Below are positions 42,800-53,623 of a DNA stretch of 64,000 nt, one piece after another. The notes beneath the pieces were generated by a model. It ran no database searches. It was given only the letters and a program-made list of their open reading frames with translations, and was not told the origin of the DNA. The position numbers and the translations under genes are program-made. Each line of letters begins with the position of its first letter. Within the stretch, counting starts at the first letter, position 1. This stretch comes from Monoplex corrugatus (Eukaryota > Mollusca > Gastropoda > Littorinimorpha > Ranellidae): positions 49,935,250-49,999,249 of the forward strand of contig JAPXFY010000016.1 of NCBI GenBank assembly GCA_030674185.1. Direction: 5' to 3'.

Positions 42800-43395
42800 C
42801 TCACCACTGTATGAAACTATATGATGATTCCCTCTGGATAGAAGGTCTGTATGAAACTATATGATGAGTCCCTCTGGATAGAAGGTCTGTATGAAACTAT
42901 ATGATGAGTCCCTCTGGATAAAAGGTCTGTATGAAACTATATGAGTCCCTCTGGATAGAAGGTCTGTATGAAACTATGTGATGAGTCCCTCTGGATAGAA
43001 GGTCTGTATGAAACTATATGAGTCCCTCTGGATAGAAGGTCTGTATGAAACTATGTGATGAGTCCCTCTGGATAAAAGGTCTGTATGAAACTATGTGATG
43101 AGTCCCTCTGGATAGAAGGTCTGTATGAAACTATATGATGAGTCCCTCTGGATAGAAGGTCTGTATGAAACTATATGAGTCCCTCTGGATAGAAGGTCTG
43201 TATGAAACTATGTGATGAGTCCCTCTGGATAAAAGGTCTGTATGAAACTATATGATGAGTCCCTCTGGATAGAAGGTCTGTATGAAACTATGTGATGAGT
43301 CCCTCTGGTTAAAGGTCTGTATGAAACCATGTGATGATTCCCTCTGGATAGAAGGTCTGTATGAAACTATAATGAGTCTCTCTGGATAAAAGGTC
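42800..43395. repeat. 40-bp minisatellite
   Basis: About 15 units of TGTATGAAACTATATGATGA + GTCCCTCTGGATAGAAGGTC. Some units lack GATG (36 bases). It is bounded on the left by CTCAGGGAGGTTACC (SINE-A 3' extension in reverse) and on the right by MITE-P. Confidence 0.95.
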
Positions 43396-43592
43396 TGACC
43401 CTTTGACTCTCACATCCTGTCCACTGGCATCCTGCAATGTCACCCATGCTAACAAAGCAAAAACTGAACCCTCTGATTCCCTCACCCTTTCCATCAGCTA
43501 TCTGCAGGAAGCTGGTGGATTGTATGAAGGGATCAAAAGGTCACGTTTTTGCTGTTGGTGGATAGGGTGCAGGAGTCAAAAGGCTAAATTTC
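43396..43592. repeat. MITE-P, diverged
   Basis: CCCTTTGACTCTCACATCCT at left and GGTGCAGGAGTCAAAAGGCT at right, with the inner AGCTATCTGCAGGAAGCTGG hairpin. Confidence 0.75.
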
Positions 43593-43679
43593 AGTTCGAA
43601 TATGAACAATATTTTCCATCAGTCTTCAAGCTACCAATCGGTCTGCCAGAAAATTTGGATTGGGTGGAGAAAAAGACAA

Positions 43680-43723
43680 AAAGAAAGGGGGTGGGGGTGG
43701 GGAGAGAGGGAGAGCGAGAGAGC

Positions 43724-43761
<38 letters not shown>

Positions 43762-43812
43762 GACAGAGACAGAGAAAGAGAGACAGAGACGGAGACGGAG
43801 AAATGAGGGAGG
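43680..43812. repeat. (GA)n / (GACA)n microsatellite
   Basis: GA and GACA units after a G-rich lead. Confidence 0.93.
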
Positions 43813-44065
43813 GGGTGGGAACTGCCACAAGCCTAATTGCATGTACGCTGCTATGCATTGCTCGTTGATGGCAGCAGTAACTTGAAAAGAGCTTCTAACA
43901 ACTCTGATCTCATTGTCCCCGACGCGAAATATCGACGCTAGATGGAGGACGCCGTGGTGTTATCTTGTTTGGGACTGCTAATGACTGCGCATTAATGATT
44001 AGTTGATTTCGTCGGCTGTGCTGAATCTTTCGTTTCTGGGGTGAAATTTGCCAACTTTTTTGTTG
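43813..44065. other. No feature recognised
   Basis: Unassigned. Confidence 0.3.
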
Positions 44066-44066
44066 T

Positions 44067-44343
44067 TGTAGTTATTGTTGTTTAAAGCCCAACCGACTGC
44101 GTACAGCCATATCAGGGCTACAACCGCTTCAAAACATACAAAACTTCAACAGGGGGAAAAAAAGAAAAGATTAAGTAGCCTATACATATCAAAGCATTCG
44201 TGCACATAATCTAAGAACATGCCCCCGTCGTTGACCACTCCGTCCAATTTATCGCATAGGGGATTAAAAACAAATATACCTCAATACAAATTTAAGCATA
44301 CCTAAGGACACCAGAACATATATGAAAACGGACATAAATTACC
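44067..44343 (+). repeat. Family D, 5' half, cut by RLE-LINE copy 1
   Basis: TTGTTTAAAGCCCAACCGAC through ACATATATGAAAACGGACAT and AAATTACC. Confidence 0.88.
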
Positions 44344-46683
44344 GAGTGGCTCCACAAGATGATTCGATCAGCATGGAGGAACCAGAAGATCAGCGACCAA
44401 TGGATGAGAGCTGAAGGAGTGTACATTCCGAAGGAGCAGAACTCCAGCAGCATCAATCAGTTCAGGCCAATATCACTTCTGAACGTCGAGGGAAAATCTT
44501 CTTCTCTGTTATGGCAGCAAGATTGACAAAATACCTGACTGAAAACAAGTATCTGGATATGTCAGTCCAAAAGGGAGGCATACCAGGAATGCCTGGATGC
44601 TTGGAACATGCCACGTTGATTTGGGATGCCATCCAAAAAGCAAAAACAGAGAAGAGAGACATTGACGTAGTTTGGCTTGATCTGGCGAATGCATATGGAT
44701 CAGTTCCACACGATATGATCCAGCTGGCTCTTGAAATGTATCACATCCCAGAAAACATCCGAACAATGCTGAGGAAGTATTTCCAAGGGTTCTCAATGCG
44801 GTTCTCTACCAAAGAATACACCACGGACTGGATAGACCTAGAGGTGGGCATTGCAATGGGCTGTGCAATCTCTCCCATACTGTTCGTGTTGGCAATGGAA
44901 GTCATCTTGAAAGCTGCAATGAAGAGTTCAGGTCCAGTGAATCTGGGAGATGGATACCAGATGCCTCCTCTGAAAGCTTTCATGGATGACACAACAGTCT
45001 TGTCCACGGATGAGGAAGAGACACACCAAATCTTAAAGCAGCTGGATGAGCTGGTGGCCTCTTCAAGAATGAGGTTCAAACCTAAGAAATCCCGAAGTCT
45101 CTCACTGCGAAAAGGAAAAGTGGCAGATTCAGTCAAATTCATGGTAGCCAACCAAGCCATCCCCACTGTCACAGAAGAGCCAGTAAAAAGTCTCGGAAGA
45201 TGGTATGATGACTCCCTGAAAGACACACAAAGGGGATGTGAAACCAAGCAAACAGCAGAAGAAGGCCTGAAGAAAATAGATAACTGCGGACTGCCAGGCA
45301 AATACAAAGTCTGGTGTCTACAGTTCATGCTGATACCAAAGCTGCTGTGGCCACTGCTAATCTATGACATTTGCACCAGCACAGTCGAAGCAATGGAAGC
45401 CAAAATCAACAAATACACAAGAAAATGGCTCGGTGTCCCACCTGGTCTCACTGATGTTGCATTCTACTGTCGTCAAGCAATGCTGAAGCTACCTCTCAAA
45501 TCCATAGTGGAGGAATACAAAGTTGGAAAAGCAAGACTGTTGAGCGTGCTGGAGGAATCGGAAGACAATATCGTGAGATCAGTTCATCCAAAGCTGAGAA
45601 CTGGCAGAAAGTGGAAAGTCCAAGAGGCTGTAAACAATGCCAAGAGAAACCTCAGCATCAAAGAAATAATTGGACACACGCAAACCAACAGACAGGGACT
45701 GGGAGCAACAAAAATGCAGTGGTGGTCCAAAGCCAAAGGGAAGGAAAAAAGAGACATGATCATACAGGAGTTGAAGGAAGAAGAAGATGTCAAAAGAGTG
45801 CAGAAGGCAGTCCAGCAAGGTCTACAGGGGCAATGGACAACATGGGACAGTGCACTCCAAAGAAGTCTCAGCTGAAACGATATGTGGCACATGGCTCCTC
45901 TAAGGATAAGCTTCCTCCTCAGATCTGTATATGACCTGCTCCCCTCGAATGCAAACTTAGTGAAATGGGGGAAAGCAGACGACCCAGCATGTCCGCTCTG
46001 TCAGAAGAAACAAACAGTGGAACATGTCCTAAGCTCTTGCAAAGTAGCGCTAGCCCAAGGAAGGTATACATGGAGGCACAACCAAGTTCTGAAAGTGATC
46101 GCAGATGTGGTTAGCGAAAAAACCATGACCCCAAACGCACCAATTGCTATGACAACGTTCTACAAAGCAGGCAGGAGGGAAACAGGTCTGGCCCGAAAGT
46201 GCTATGACAACCAGCACATTGCCAAAGGGTCTTCTGGATGGAGCAGTCGACTGGGAGTGTACAGCAGACCTCCCAGACTGGAGAAATTACCCAGATGTCA
46301 TCAGCAAGACAGGCATGAGACCAGACATCGCTCTCCACTCTGACTCCTCAAAACAAGTGATTCTGATAGAACTCACTGTGCCATACGAAAGCAGAATGGA
46401 AGAAGCACATATCTACAAGACCGAAAAATACGCCGGTCTTGCCAGCACCCTGAAGAAAGCAGGTCTGCGGGTCAAAATCTTCGCCATAGAGGTCGGGGCA
46501 AGAGGGTTTGTGGGCACCTCCACTTATGATCTCATGAAACAACTCGCCATTTCTCGGAAGAAGAGGACTAGAGCCCTTAAAGCGATGGCAGAGGCAGCAG
46601 AAAGGAGCTCAAGCTGGATCTGGGCAAGGAGGAACCAAAAAAGTGAACTTCATAAGGATTAAATTCCCTACAGATGATGTGTG

Positions 46684-46761
46684 CCCCGTTAGCACATTGG
46701 TAAAACCGCGTACCGCAGTTCTGAAGCGCAGAATCGCCCAGGTTCGATCCCCGGCGTGGGG

Positions 46762-46790
<29 letters not shown>
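46684..46790 (+). repeat. tRNA-like segment plus 29-base A run within RLE-LINE copy 1 tail
   Basis: It resembles a degenerate tRNA: an A-box-like TAGCACATTGGT, a B-box GGTTCGATCCC and pairable ends (CCCC / GGGG), followed at once by 29 A residues. It has no clean anticodon arm, so it is not called a tRNA gene. It may be the LINE's own 3' UTR or a tRNA-derived SINE or pseudogene inserted there. Confidence 0.6.
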
Positions 46791-46792
<2 letters not shown>

Positions 46793-46920
46793 GACAACAG
46801 CAGAAGGGCATCCAGGAGTCATGACCTGGATGTGGCCCAGCCCCCAGAGAGTGTAAGGAATTCAGGGCCGAAACACTTGTCTAAAGGGGGTTACTTCTCT
46901 GAAGACCTTCTGTTGTCTAG
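46791..46920 (+). repeat. Short inverted-repeat module in RLE-LINE copy 1 tail
   Basis: Ends TAGACAACAG...AGAAGG and CCTTCTGTTGTCTA are inverted complements about 130 bases apart. The core contains the palindrome GTCATGAC within ATCCAGGAGTCATGACC. A related core occurs at 56308-56412. Confidence 0.6.
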
Positions 46921-46940
46921 CTCTCCCTAGAGTTTCTTTC

Positions 46941-47222
46941 TACCTAAAAGTGCTTCTGCATATTTCACCTCCCTAGAGCCAAAAATGCATTTAATACATG
47001 TACCCAATTATCAATCCTAAAAAAACATACGTAAGACTTTATCGAACACACACAGGTAAATGGACCAGCAAGGCAGATAATGATAGGTAGAAATGACAGG
47101 AAGGCAAAGGAAGAAGAAAGAAACAAAGAGAGTGACAGAAAAGAGGAAATTTCTAGCACAGACTTTCCTGAAGGTGGGGATATTATTTATACTGAAAGAA
47201 TCCCCGGAATCCCCACGGGATA
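46941..47222 (+). repeat. Family D, 3' half, resuming after RLE-LINE copy 1
   Basis: It resumes at TACCTAAAAGTGCTTCTGCA and runs to GGAATCCCCACGGG. Confidence 0.88.
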
Positions 47223-47486
47223 AGTGGTGTTCTAGATGCGGTCCACCCAAATCTGTCACCAATTAGGCCTATCTGGTCGACTGCCTGAGCCTGTGCAAAC
47301 CCCTTAGCATGGAGAGGGACTTATGGAACACTACGCTGATATCACACGAATGATGGAAACATTAAGATGGGTACTATATAGACCAGGTTTAATGTTGCAG
47401 GCTGAGTTTGAACTCGAGATACGTAGAGGAGAGGGGCACCGCCAAGAAAAAAAAATTGATCTCTCTGCTATCACACTCCCCTTGAA
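47223..47486. other. No gene recognised
   Basis: Unassigned; 47365-47400 has ATTAAGATGGG and TTGAACTCGAGA, which hint at an old SINE. Confidence 0.3.
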
Positions 47487-47722
47487 CCTCAGGTTATGAC
47501 TGATTGATTTGGTTCAGTTTTCACGTCGGCATCCACCTCAGGTATATGGCCACCGGGGATAACCATCCCAGGGAAGTAGGGGAAGGGGGACTTATCTAAT
47601 CCTTTTCCGACACCTTCAGAACAACAATGATGTTCAGATGGGACAGTGAGAAGGCCAGTGTTAATGTAGCGCATCCCAGGATTCGAACCTACAACCATTA
47701 GCATGTGACTCAGGGTTATGGG
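47487..47722 (-). repeat. SINE-C
   Basis: Reverse of SINE-C: GACTGATTGATTTGGTTCAG tail, GGGATAACCATCCCAGG, CCAGGATTCGAACCTACAAC head. Confidence 0.88.
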
Positions 47723-47999
47723 ACAACCTTGACCTATTTATATGTGCTTAACCATCAAGACACACCAACGCTAAACGTGAAAATTCAGGAGTAAAGTTTG
47801 GGGTGGGGGCTGGGGGTAGGACTGTGGGGTGAGGAATGGCAGAGGAAGAGGGGGAGGAGAGAGAGGGAGATGACAGTGCCACTGCTTTGATTTGCACAGA
47901 GTGGTTCACAGGCCTGTACCGACCGATCAATGCCAGGACCTTGACTTACGTCGAACGGATTGATTTGTGTGTGCATGTGGTTCCCCACTTCTCTCTCTC
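47723..47999. other. No gene recognised
   Basis: G-rich stretch GGGGTGGGGGCTGGGGGTAG near 47800; otherwise unassigned. Confidence 0.3.
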
Positions 48000-48262
48000 T
48001 CTTATCGTTATCACAATCTTAAGTATTAATATCAATCAATTATCAATATTGTCATACAGTTATCGGTATCATTATTACCATCCAACACCATTCACGGTCA
48101 TTATCACTGCTGCGGTGGGCATTTTTTCTGTTACTATACTACATATTAAAAATGTTATAATAATAACGACAGCAATAATAATAATGGTAATAATATCAAT
48201 AATAATAACAATAATAATAACAGTAACAATAAGATAATAATAGTAATAATAATATAGATTTA
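48000..48262. repeat. ATT/ATC/AAT triplet-rich block
   Basis: Trinucleotide-rich, ending in (AAT)n at 48170-48255. Confidence 0.8.
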
Positions 48263-48372
48263 TCAAAAGTCTGTCTTTCAGCCATCAAAAGTCCGTTGTT
48301 GGACATAGGCCTTCCCAGCTGGTTCCATTCACTTCGCTCCAGAGCTTTTCCTCCTCAGTTCTTGTCAAATCC

Positions 48373-48660
48373 ATCTAGGGGCCAGAAAAACATGAAAATA
48401 GAATCAGAACGCGTATTTAATACAACCAGACAAGACAGGTACAAATTTTCGGCCAACTGGCCTTTGTCAAGCGTGAATATAAGATCATAAAAAACCCCAC
48501 TGAATACAAAAATTAGGAGAAAAAGACTTAAACTTCCCTGTTGCTTCGTCCAGTTGGCCGAAAAATTGGTCCTGTCTTGTCTGGTTGTATTCTATTTTCG
48601 TGTTTTTTCTGGTTCCTGTTCGCTTGAACGCGAGCACTCGCACTTGTTTTGAAATTCATC
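48373..48660. repeat. MITE-G with long inverted ends
   Basis: GCCAGAAAAACATGAAAATA, AACCAGACAAGACAGG and GGCCAACTGG on the left are mirrored by CCAGTTGGCC, CCTGTCTTGTCTGGTT and CATGTTTTTTCTGG-like sequence on the right. ATCCATCTAGG/TTCATCTAGG flank it. Confidence 0.72.
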
Positions 48661-48925
48661 TAGGTCGTCTCTCCATCTAGTTTTCTGTCTTCCTCTATTG
48701 CGATTGCCGTCTCTTGGTATCCAGAATGTGGTTTTTGTTGTCAAACGATTGTCCATTCATTACAACAACAACAACAAACAAACAAATAAACAAAACATCT
48801 ATTATCATTAGACCGAAGACATTAAAATAGAATTTCTATTTATAACGTTCTTGCAGTGGAACACTGCTGGCTGTTTTTGTCGTTGCTAATATTGCTGATG
48901 AATTCATTGTAGTCCTTCTCTCCTA
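48661..48925. other. No gene recognised
   Basis: Includes (CAA)n/(CAAA)n near 48762-48795. Confidence 0.35.
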
Positions 48926-49125
48926 CAGGACGAAGCAGTAGAGAAGTTTTAGTCTTTTTCTTCTAAATTTTGTATTTGGTGTTTGTTCGTTTGTGATCTT
49001 ACGTTTAAGCTTGACAAAGGCCAGTTGGACGAACATTTGTGCCTGTCTTGTCTGGTTGTATTAAATATGCGTTCTGATTCTATCTTCATGTTTTTTCTGG
49101 TTCCTGTTTGCTTGATGCTAATGTT
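48926..49125. repeat. MITE-G, second copy, half element
   Basis: ACGAAGCAGTAGAGAAGTTT, GATCTTACGTTTAAGCTTGA, GACAAAGGCCAGTTGGACGA and TTGTCTGGTTGTATTAAATA. It shows the undisturbed sequence that is interrupted at 10189. Confidence 0.72.
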
Positions 49126-49239
49126 AAAATTATTCTTACCCATATAATTGTAGGCCTATACTGGATACTGATATATCGGATCTTCTTATCCAACATTATA
49201 TGGTTATAGCCCGTGGTATTATAACACTATGCGTCTGCA

Positions 49240-49332
49240 CTGTGGCTGTGTCGCGTGTCTGTGAGCATGAGTGCACGTGCGCGTGTGCACGCGTGTGTGT
49301 ATGTGTGTGTGTGCGCGCGCGCGTGTGTGTCT
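49240..49332. repeat. (GT)n / (GC)n microsatellite
   Basis: GT and GC alternation. Confidence 0.85.
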
Positions 49333-49349
49333 TAAAAACTCATTTGTCA

Positions 49350-50610
49350 TAAGAACCCCAATAGAGACTACTGACTGGAAGGTTGTGGATTTGAGTACCA
49401 TCGTGCAACGGACTATTAATTGGAAGGTTGTGGATTTGAGTACCATCGTGAACGGATTATTAACTGGAAGGTTATGGATTTGAGTACCATCGTGTAACGG
49501 ACTACTACCTGGAAGGTTGTGGAGTTGAGTACCATCATGCAACAGACTACTAACTGGAAGGTAGTGGATTTGAGTACCATCGTGCAACGGATTACTAACT
49601 GGAAGGTTGTGGATTTGAGTACCATCGTGCAACGGATTACTAACTGGAAGGTTGTGGATTTGAGTACCATCGTGCAACGGATTATTAACTGGAAGGTTGC
49701 GGATTTGAGTACCATCATGCAACGGACTACTAACTGGAAGGTTGTGGATTTGTGTACCATCGTGCAACGGACTATTCGCTGGAAGGTTGTGGATTTGAGT
49801 ACCATCGTGCAATGGACTACTAACTGGAAGGTTGTGTATTTGAGTACCATCGTGCAACGGACTACTAACTGGAAGGTTGCGGATTTGAGTACCATCATAC
49901 GGACTACTAACTGGAAGATTGTGGATTTGAGTACCATCGTGCAACGGATTACCAACTGGAAGGTTGTGGATTTGAGTACCATCGTGCAACGGACTACTAA
50001 CTGGAAGGTTGCGGATTTGAGTACCATCATACGGACTATTAACTGGAAGGTTGTGGATTTGAGTACCATCGTGCAACGGACTACTAACTGGAAGGTTGCG
50101 GATTTGAGTACCATCATACGGACTAACTGGAAGATTGTGGATCTGAGTACCATCATACAACGGATTACTAACTGGAAGGTTGTGGATTTGAGTACTATCA
50201 TGCAACGGACTACTAACTGGAAGGTTGTGGATTTGAGTACCATCACTTCTACCAAAAGCATTGTGGGAATCTTTGTCTCCTACAAGTTCCTACCCAGAGT
50301 GTCCTATGGGCTCACTGGAAAGGTAGGAACCACACAGTCAAGCCTCATACATTCCATGGATGCGTCATTGGAGAGTGTTGCTTAAAACTCATGACCAACA
50401 CTGCAAGTGTCTGTCAGGTTTGTTGACACCAGAATATGTATTATGATGGTAACGTAGAGTACAGCCCTATCATGCCGTCTCAGAACAAGATGGAACTCCA
50501 CAGCATCATAATTACCATCCCTATTGTCATGATCATCAGAGCGTTATAGAAACAGTCCCAGTTTCTGTGGTCATTTAAATGGAGTAGGAAACGGGACAGA
50601 AAAATGGTAA
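49350..50610 (+). repeat. SINE-A whose tRNA-like head is expanded into a minisatellite
   Basis: The SINE-A body is intact at 50255-50610 (TCATTGGAGAGTG, TGTTGACACCAGAATATG, GGAGTAGGAAACGGGACAG). The head is replaced by the 49366-50250 array. Confidence 0.88.
49366..50250. repeat. 45-bp minisatellite derived from the SINE-A head
   Basis: About 20 units of GCAACGGACTACTAACTGGA + AGGTTGTGGATTTGAGTACC + ATCGT. The unit equals the SINE-A segment from the end of the A-box through the B-box (GCAACGGACTACCGACTGGA...). Shorter units lack TGCAAC. Because 45 is a multiple of 3, both strands stay open for about 300 codons; this is not a gene. Confidence 0.95.
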
Positions 50611-50955
50611 GCACAAACAAAATAGCCTTAAAAAAGTAAAGAAAGACAACAACAACAACAACAACAAAAGAAAAAAAAGGAAAAAAATAGAAAAAAAAAT
50701 AAACCAAGTGCTGCCCTGTACAGTGCAGCATCTCAGCATTCTTTCCTTAAACAATTTTACTGTTGATGTAGGGCCTACTGTATCATGGCATCAAGCACAT
50801 CCATAGAGACATCTTCGACTGAGATATTTGAGAAACGCCAATGAAGTAGGTGATAAATTTATGTGTGGTCCGTCTTCCCACTGAACCCATAACACACTCA
50901 AATCTGGGTTGAGGCTGATTGGAACGTAAAAATCCTATACTAATTTGAACTCACG
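50611..50955. other. A-rich tail and unassigned sequence
   Basis: (CAA)n and A-runs to 50703, then mixed sequence. 50800-50940 resembles SINE-A weakly (GAGACATCTTCGACTG, CCCACTGAACCCATAACACA). Confidence 0.45.
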
Positions 50956-50956
50956 C

Positions 50957-51155
50957 CCCCCCCCCCCCCCCTGGGGGGTGTGTGTGTGTGTGTGTGTGTG
51001 TGTCTGGGGATGTGGGGTGTGTGTGTGTGTGTGTGTGTGCGCGCACGTGTGTATGTGTGCATGTGTGTATGTGGAGTTGCTTCAAAAGGAGGGTGAAAAA
51101 GTTGGATGTGTAGGGAGATTGGTGTATGTGTGTGCGCCTGCATGTGTGTGTGTGT
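50957..51155. repeat. C run and (GT)n microsatellite
   Basis: 14 C then GGGGGG and GT with interruptions. Confidence 0.92.
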
Positions 51156-51237
51156 GAAAATAGGCCTATGTGTGTGTTTTTGTTAAGGGGATGGGGGGCA
51201 GGAGTAGCCCTCCAATTTTTCTCATATGCGTGCACAC

Positions 51238-51485
51238 ACTTTGTTTTGCCCACACTATGTAAGCAGCATTTTGCTGTACATTCATAGTTTGTCTAAGTGG
51301 GCATGCGTTCTGGGTGTTTTCGTGTTTCCATAAGTCACCAGATACTTACATGACTTAAAAGCTCTTTAATGTGCACATTTGATGTTCTGTGTGTATAAAA
51401 ATTTATACACATGAAGGGAGTGTAGGTACGGGCAAGTCGGGACACACTGACCTGGGAAATCAGAAAAATCTCCACTTAATCACTA
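51238..51485 (-). repeat. SINE-B
   Basis: GCCCACACTATGTAAGCAGC, GTTTCCATAAGTCACCAGAT and ACCTGGGAAATCAGAAAAAT. Fairly complete. Confidence 0.85.
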
Positions 51486-51544
51486 TCATGTATCCCATCC
51501 CCATGTATTGAAAGAAAAGGGTGAGGGATAGAAAGGATTAATCA

Positions 51545-51645
51545 CTATCATTGTCATTGTTTTTAAAGCCCAGCTGACTGCATAGAGCCATATCAGGGCT
51601 GTAACCGATTCAAAACATACCGGTACAAAACTTCCTACAGGAAAA
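51545..51645 (+). repeat. Family D 5' end
   Basis: TTTTTAAAGCCCAGCTGACT, GAGCCATATCAGGGCTGTAA and AAAACTTCCTACAGG. Confidence 0.8.
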
Positions 51646-51647
51646 AA

Positions 51648-51825
51648 TAAATAAATAAAGTAAAATCAAATCAATCAATCAAATAGATAAAATAAATAAA
51701 ATAAATAAAATAAAATAAGATAAAATAAATTAAATAAATTAAATTAAATAAAATAAAATAAAATAAAATAAAATAAAATAAATATATAAAATAAAATAAA
51801 ATAAATAAAATAAAATAAAACTCAT
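51648..51825. repeat. (AAATA)n / (AAAT)n block
   Basis: A/T pentamers, following the family D 5' end. Confidence 0.92.
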
Positions 51826-51954
51826 CACCTAAGGCATTGTCATAAGAAAACTTTCGCTTTTCCAATCTATTCCTTTTGGTCTACCTAATTTAATCTCAAG
51901 CTTGTGACAGCTGCATTGAAATTCAATCAAAGGAAAATTTTAAGTATCTGGTCG

Positions 51955-52033
51955 AAATTGTAATATATTCATATACAATAACAAGTAGGGCTTACATACA
52001 CACTCATATACATACACACACACACACACACAC

Positions 52034-52091
<58 letters not shown>

Positions 52092-52120
52092 CCTATATAC
52101 ATACATACATATAATACACA
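51955..52120. repeat. (CA)n and (AT)n microsatellites
   Basis: About 28 AT units preceded by CA and followed by CATA units. Confidence 0.93.
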
Positions 52121-52478
52121 CACAAATAAGACCTTTCAGATACTTGCAAACACATTACAATATCGGTAACAAAAGATGTGAGGGAGGCAAGCTAACATCT
52201 ACTCACCTTCTAACAGACCTCTTTACAGATTAGGAAGAAGCTACTGTGGATGGCAATTGGAAACCAAACTGTGCAAAAAGAGCTAACTAAAACCTATGTG
52301 ACTCTATCTGATATCTGAGAAATTAAATGTGATGCTACAGATGGGCACTTGTCAATTTCTTTGTAATATCGGCAGTTGTCTTTCCATGCAACAAATCACA
52401 AGATGAAGATATGTAAAACAGAAATCCAGGCTGTGAGATAGGTTTGTGTACACCTTAAACTGACTCCCATACATACTA
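52121..52478. other. No gene recognised
   Basis: Unassigned. Confidence 0.35.
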
Positions 52479-52479
52479 A

Positions 52480-53345
52480 AACCACAGGCAGAGAAAATCA
52501 TCGCCGAAGAGCAAGTTGGTTTCAGGCCAGGTCGCAGCACAACGGAACAAATCTTCAACGTCAGAATCCTTATGGAAAAGTACCTCCAACACCAACAGGA
52601 GCTCTACCATGTGTTTGTCGATTTTAAGAAGGCATTTGACAGAGTCTGGCACGAAGCCTTGTGGGCAACCATGAAGATGTACAACATCAACGCCAACTTA
52701 ATCAGTCATAGAGAACCTCTAAAATAAAGCCAACAGCGCAGTCTTCTTCAACAACAATATTGGAGAATGGTTCTGGACGACAGTTGGAGTACACCAAGGC
52801 TGTCTACTCTCCCCTACTCTCTTCAACATCTTCCTAGAAAGAATAATGACGGAGGCACTCGAGGAACATGAAGGAACAGTCAGCATTGGAGGTAAAAACA
52901 TCACTAACCTACGTTTTGCAGATGGAAAAGAACAAGAGTTAATCAACCTAGTGGACTGTCTTGGAAAGACCTCCTCTGATTATGGCATGGAAATCAGCGC
53001 CAAGAAAACGAAAATAATGACCAATCGCAACAACCACTTTATGGCAGATCGGGCCTTACACTGACCTCCTGACCTTAGTAAGACGATGCAAACTAACATG
53101 GTATGGACACATCACTTGATCATCCGGCCTTGCCAAGACAATCCTGCAAGGCAGAGTCTTGGGAGGAAGGAAAAGAGGCAGACAAAAGAAGAGATGGGAA
53201 GATAATATTCGAGAATGGACAGGCCTGGAGCTGAGGGATACCCTAAGGAAAACGGAGAGCAGGGAGGAGTGGAGAAAGGTTGTTGTCAAGTCTTCGGAGG
53301 CGCCCCGACGGACGGCCAGTCTAAGGGATCGGTGACGGTGACGGA
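52480..53345 (+). mobile_element. LINE-A (RTE-like), internally deleted
   Basis: RT pieces GFRPGRSTTEQIFNVRILME, YHVFVDFKKAFDRVWHEALW, GVHQGCLLSPTLFNIFLERI, GKNITNLRFAD and YGMEISAKKTKIMTNRNNH, then a jump to the C-terminus (LTWYGHI, GRKRGRQKKRWEDNIREWTG, KSSEAPRRTA). The active-site aspartate pair and the thumb region are missing. It lies just past the MRPL54 poly(A) signal. Confidence 0.9.
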
Positions 53346-53368
53346 TACTACAAATTAAAAGACAAGAA

Positions 53369-53374
53369 TTTATT
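53369..53374 (-). terminator. Likely poly(A) signal of MRPL54
   Basis: AATAAA on the minus strand, about 250 bases after the MRPL54 stop. The 3' UTR between (53375-53623) is free of recognisable repeats, and LINE-A sequence begins just beyond at about 53345. Confidence 0.65.
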
Positions 53375-53623
53375 CAATAATGTTTTCTTTCTCTTTACTT
53401 CATTCATTTCATGCATCACAACAGCATAATGTTAAAACAAAACCAAAATGTCTTTGGAGAAACTAATTAATTATGAACACTACCACACAAATCATTCAAT
53501 GCATTCAAGTTCGGTCACTCACACCATGGCATGTAAACACACTTCAAGTAAACTGGCTAGGCCTCAAACAACTCCGCTGCACCTGAATCTGACCATTATA
53601 TTATAGACAGTAGGCTATATCTA

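Larger units (their letters stand above)
44344..46940 (+). mobile_element. RLE-type non-LTR retrotransposon, copy 1 (5' truncated, with 3' tail)
   Basis: Near-identical to copy 2 from 58162 on (a few substitutions by eye), beginning inside the RT region, so 5' truncated. It carries three lesions relative to copy 2: a missing G near 44490 (frameshift), a TGG-to-TGA stop at 45873-45875 and a 4-base duplication near 46167. It keeps the end of the protein (stop at about 46660) and the 3' region lost in copy 2. It sits inside a family D repeat: the left half ends at 44343 and the right half resumes at 46941, each touching TACC, so the target duplication is at most about 4 bases. Confidence 0.85.

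Noticed and set aside
44741..45328. 195-codon minus-strand frames at 44741 and 58565
   Set aside because: Both are the antisense shadow of the RT coding region in the two RLE-LINE copies.
46684..46761. tRNA gene
   Set aside because: A- and B-box-like motifs exist, but the anticodon arm is poor, the T-stem has a mismatch and it is followed by a 29-base A run inside a LINE tail.
49219..50385. Open frames of 281-328 codons on both strands with a 15-residue repeat
   Set aside because: The 45-bp SINE-derived unit is a multiple of three, so all frames without a stop in the unit stay open. The source is a SINE head, not a repeat protein.
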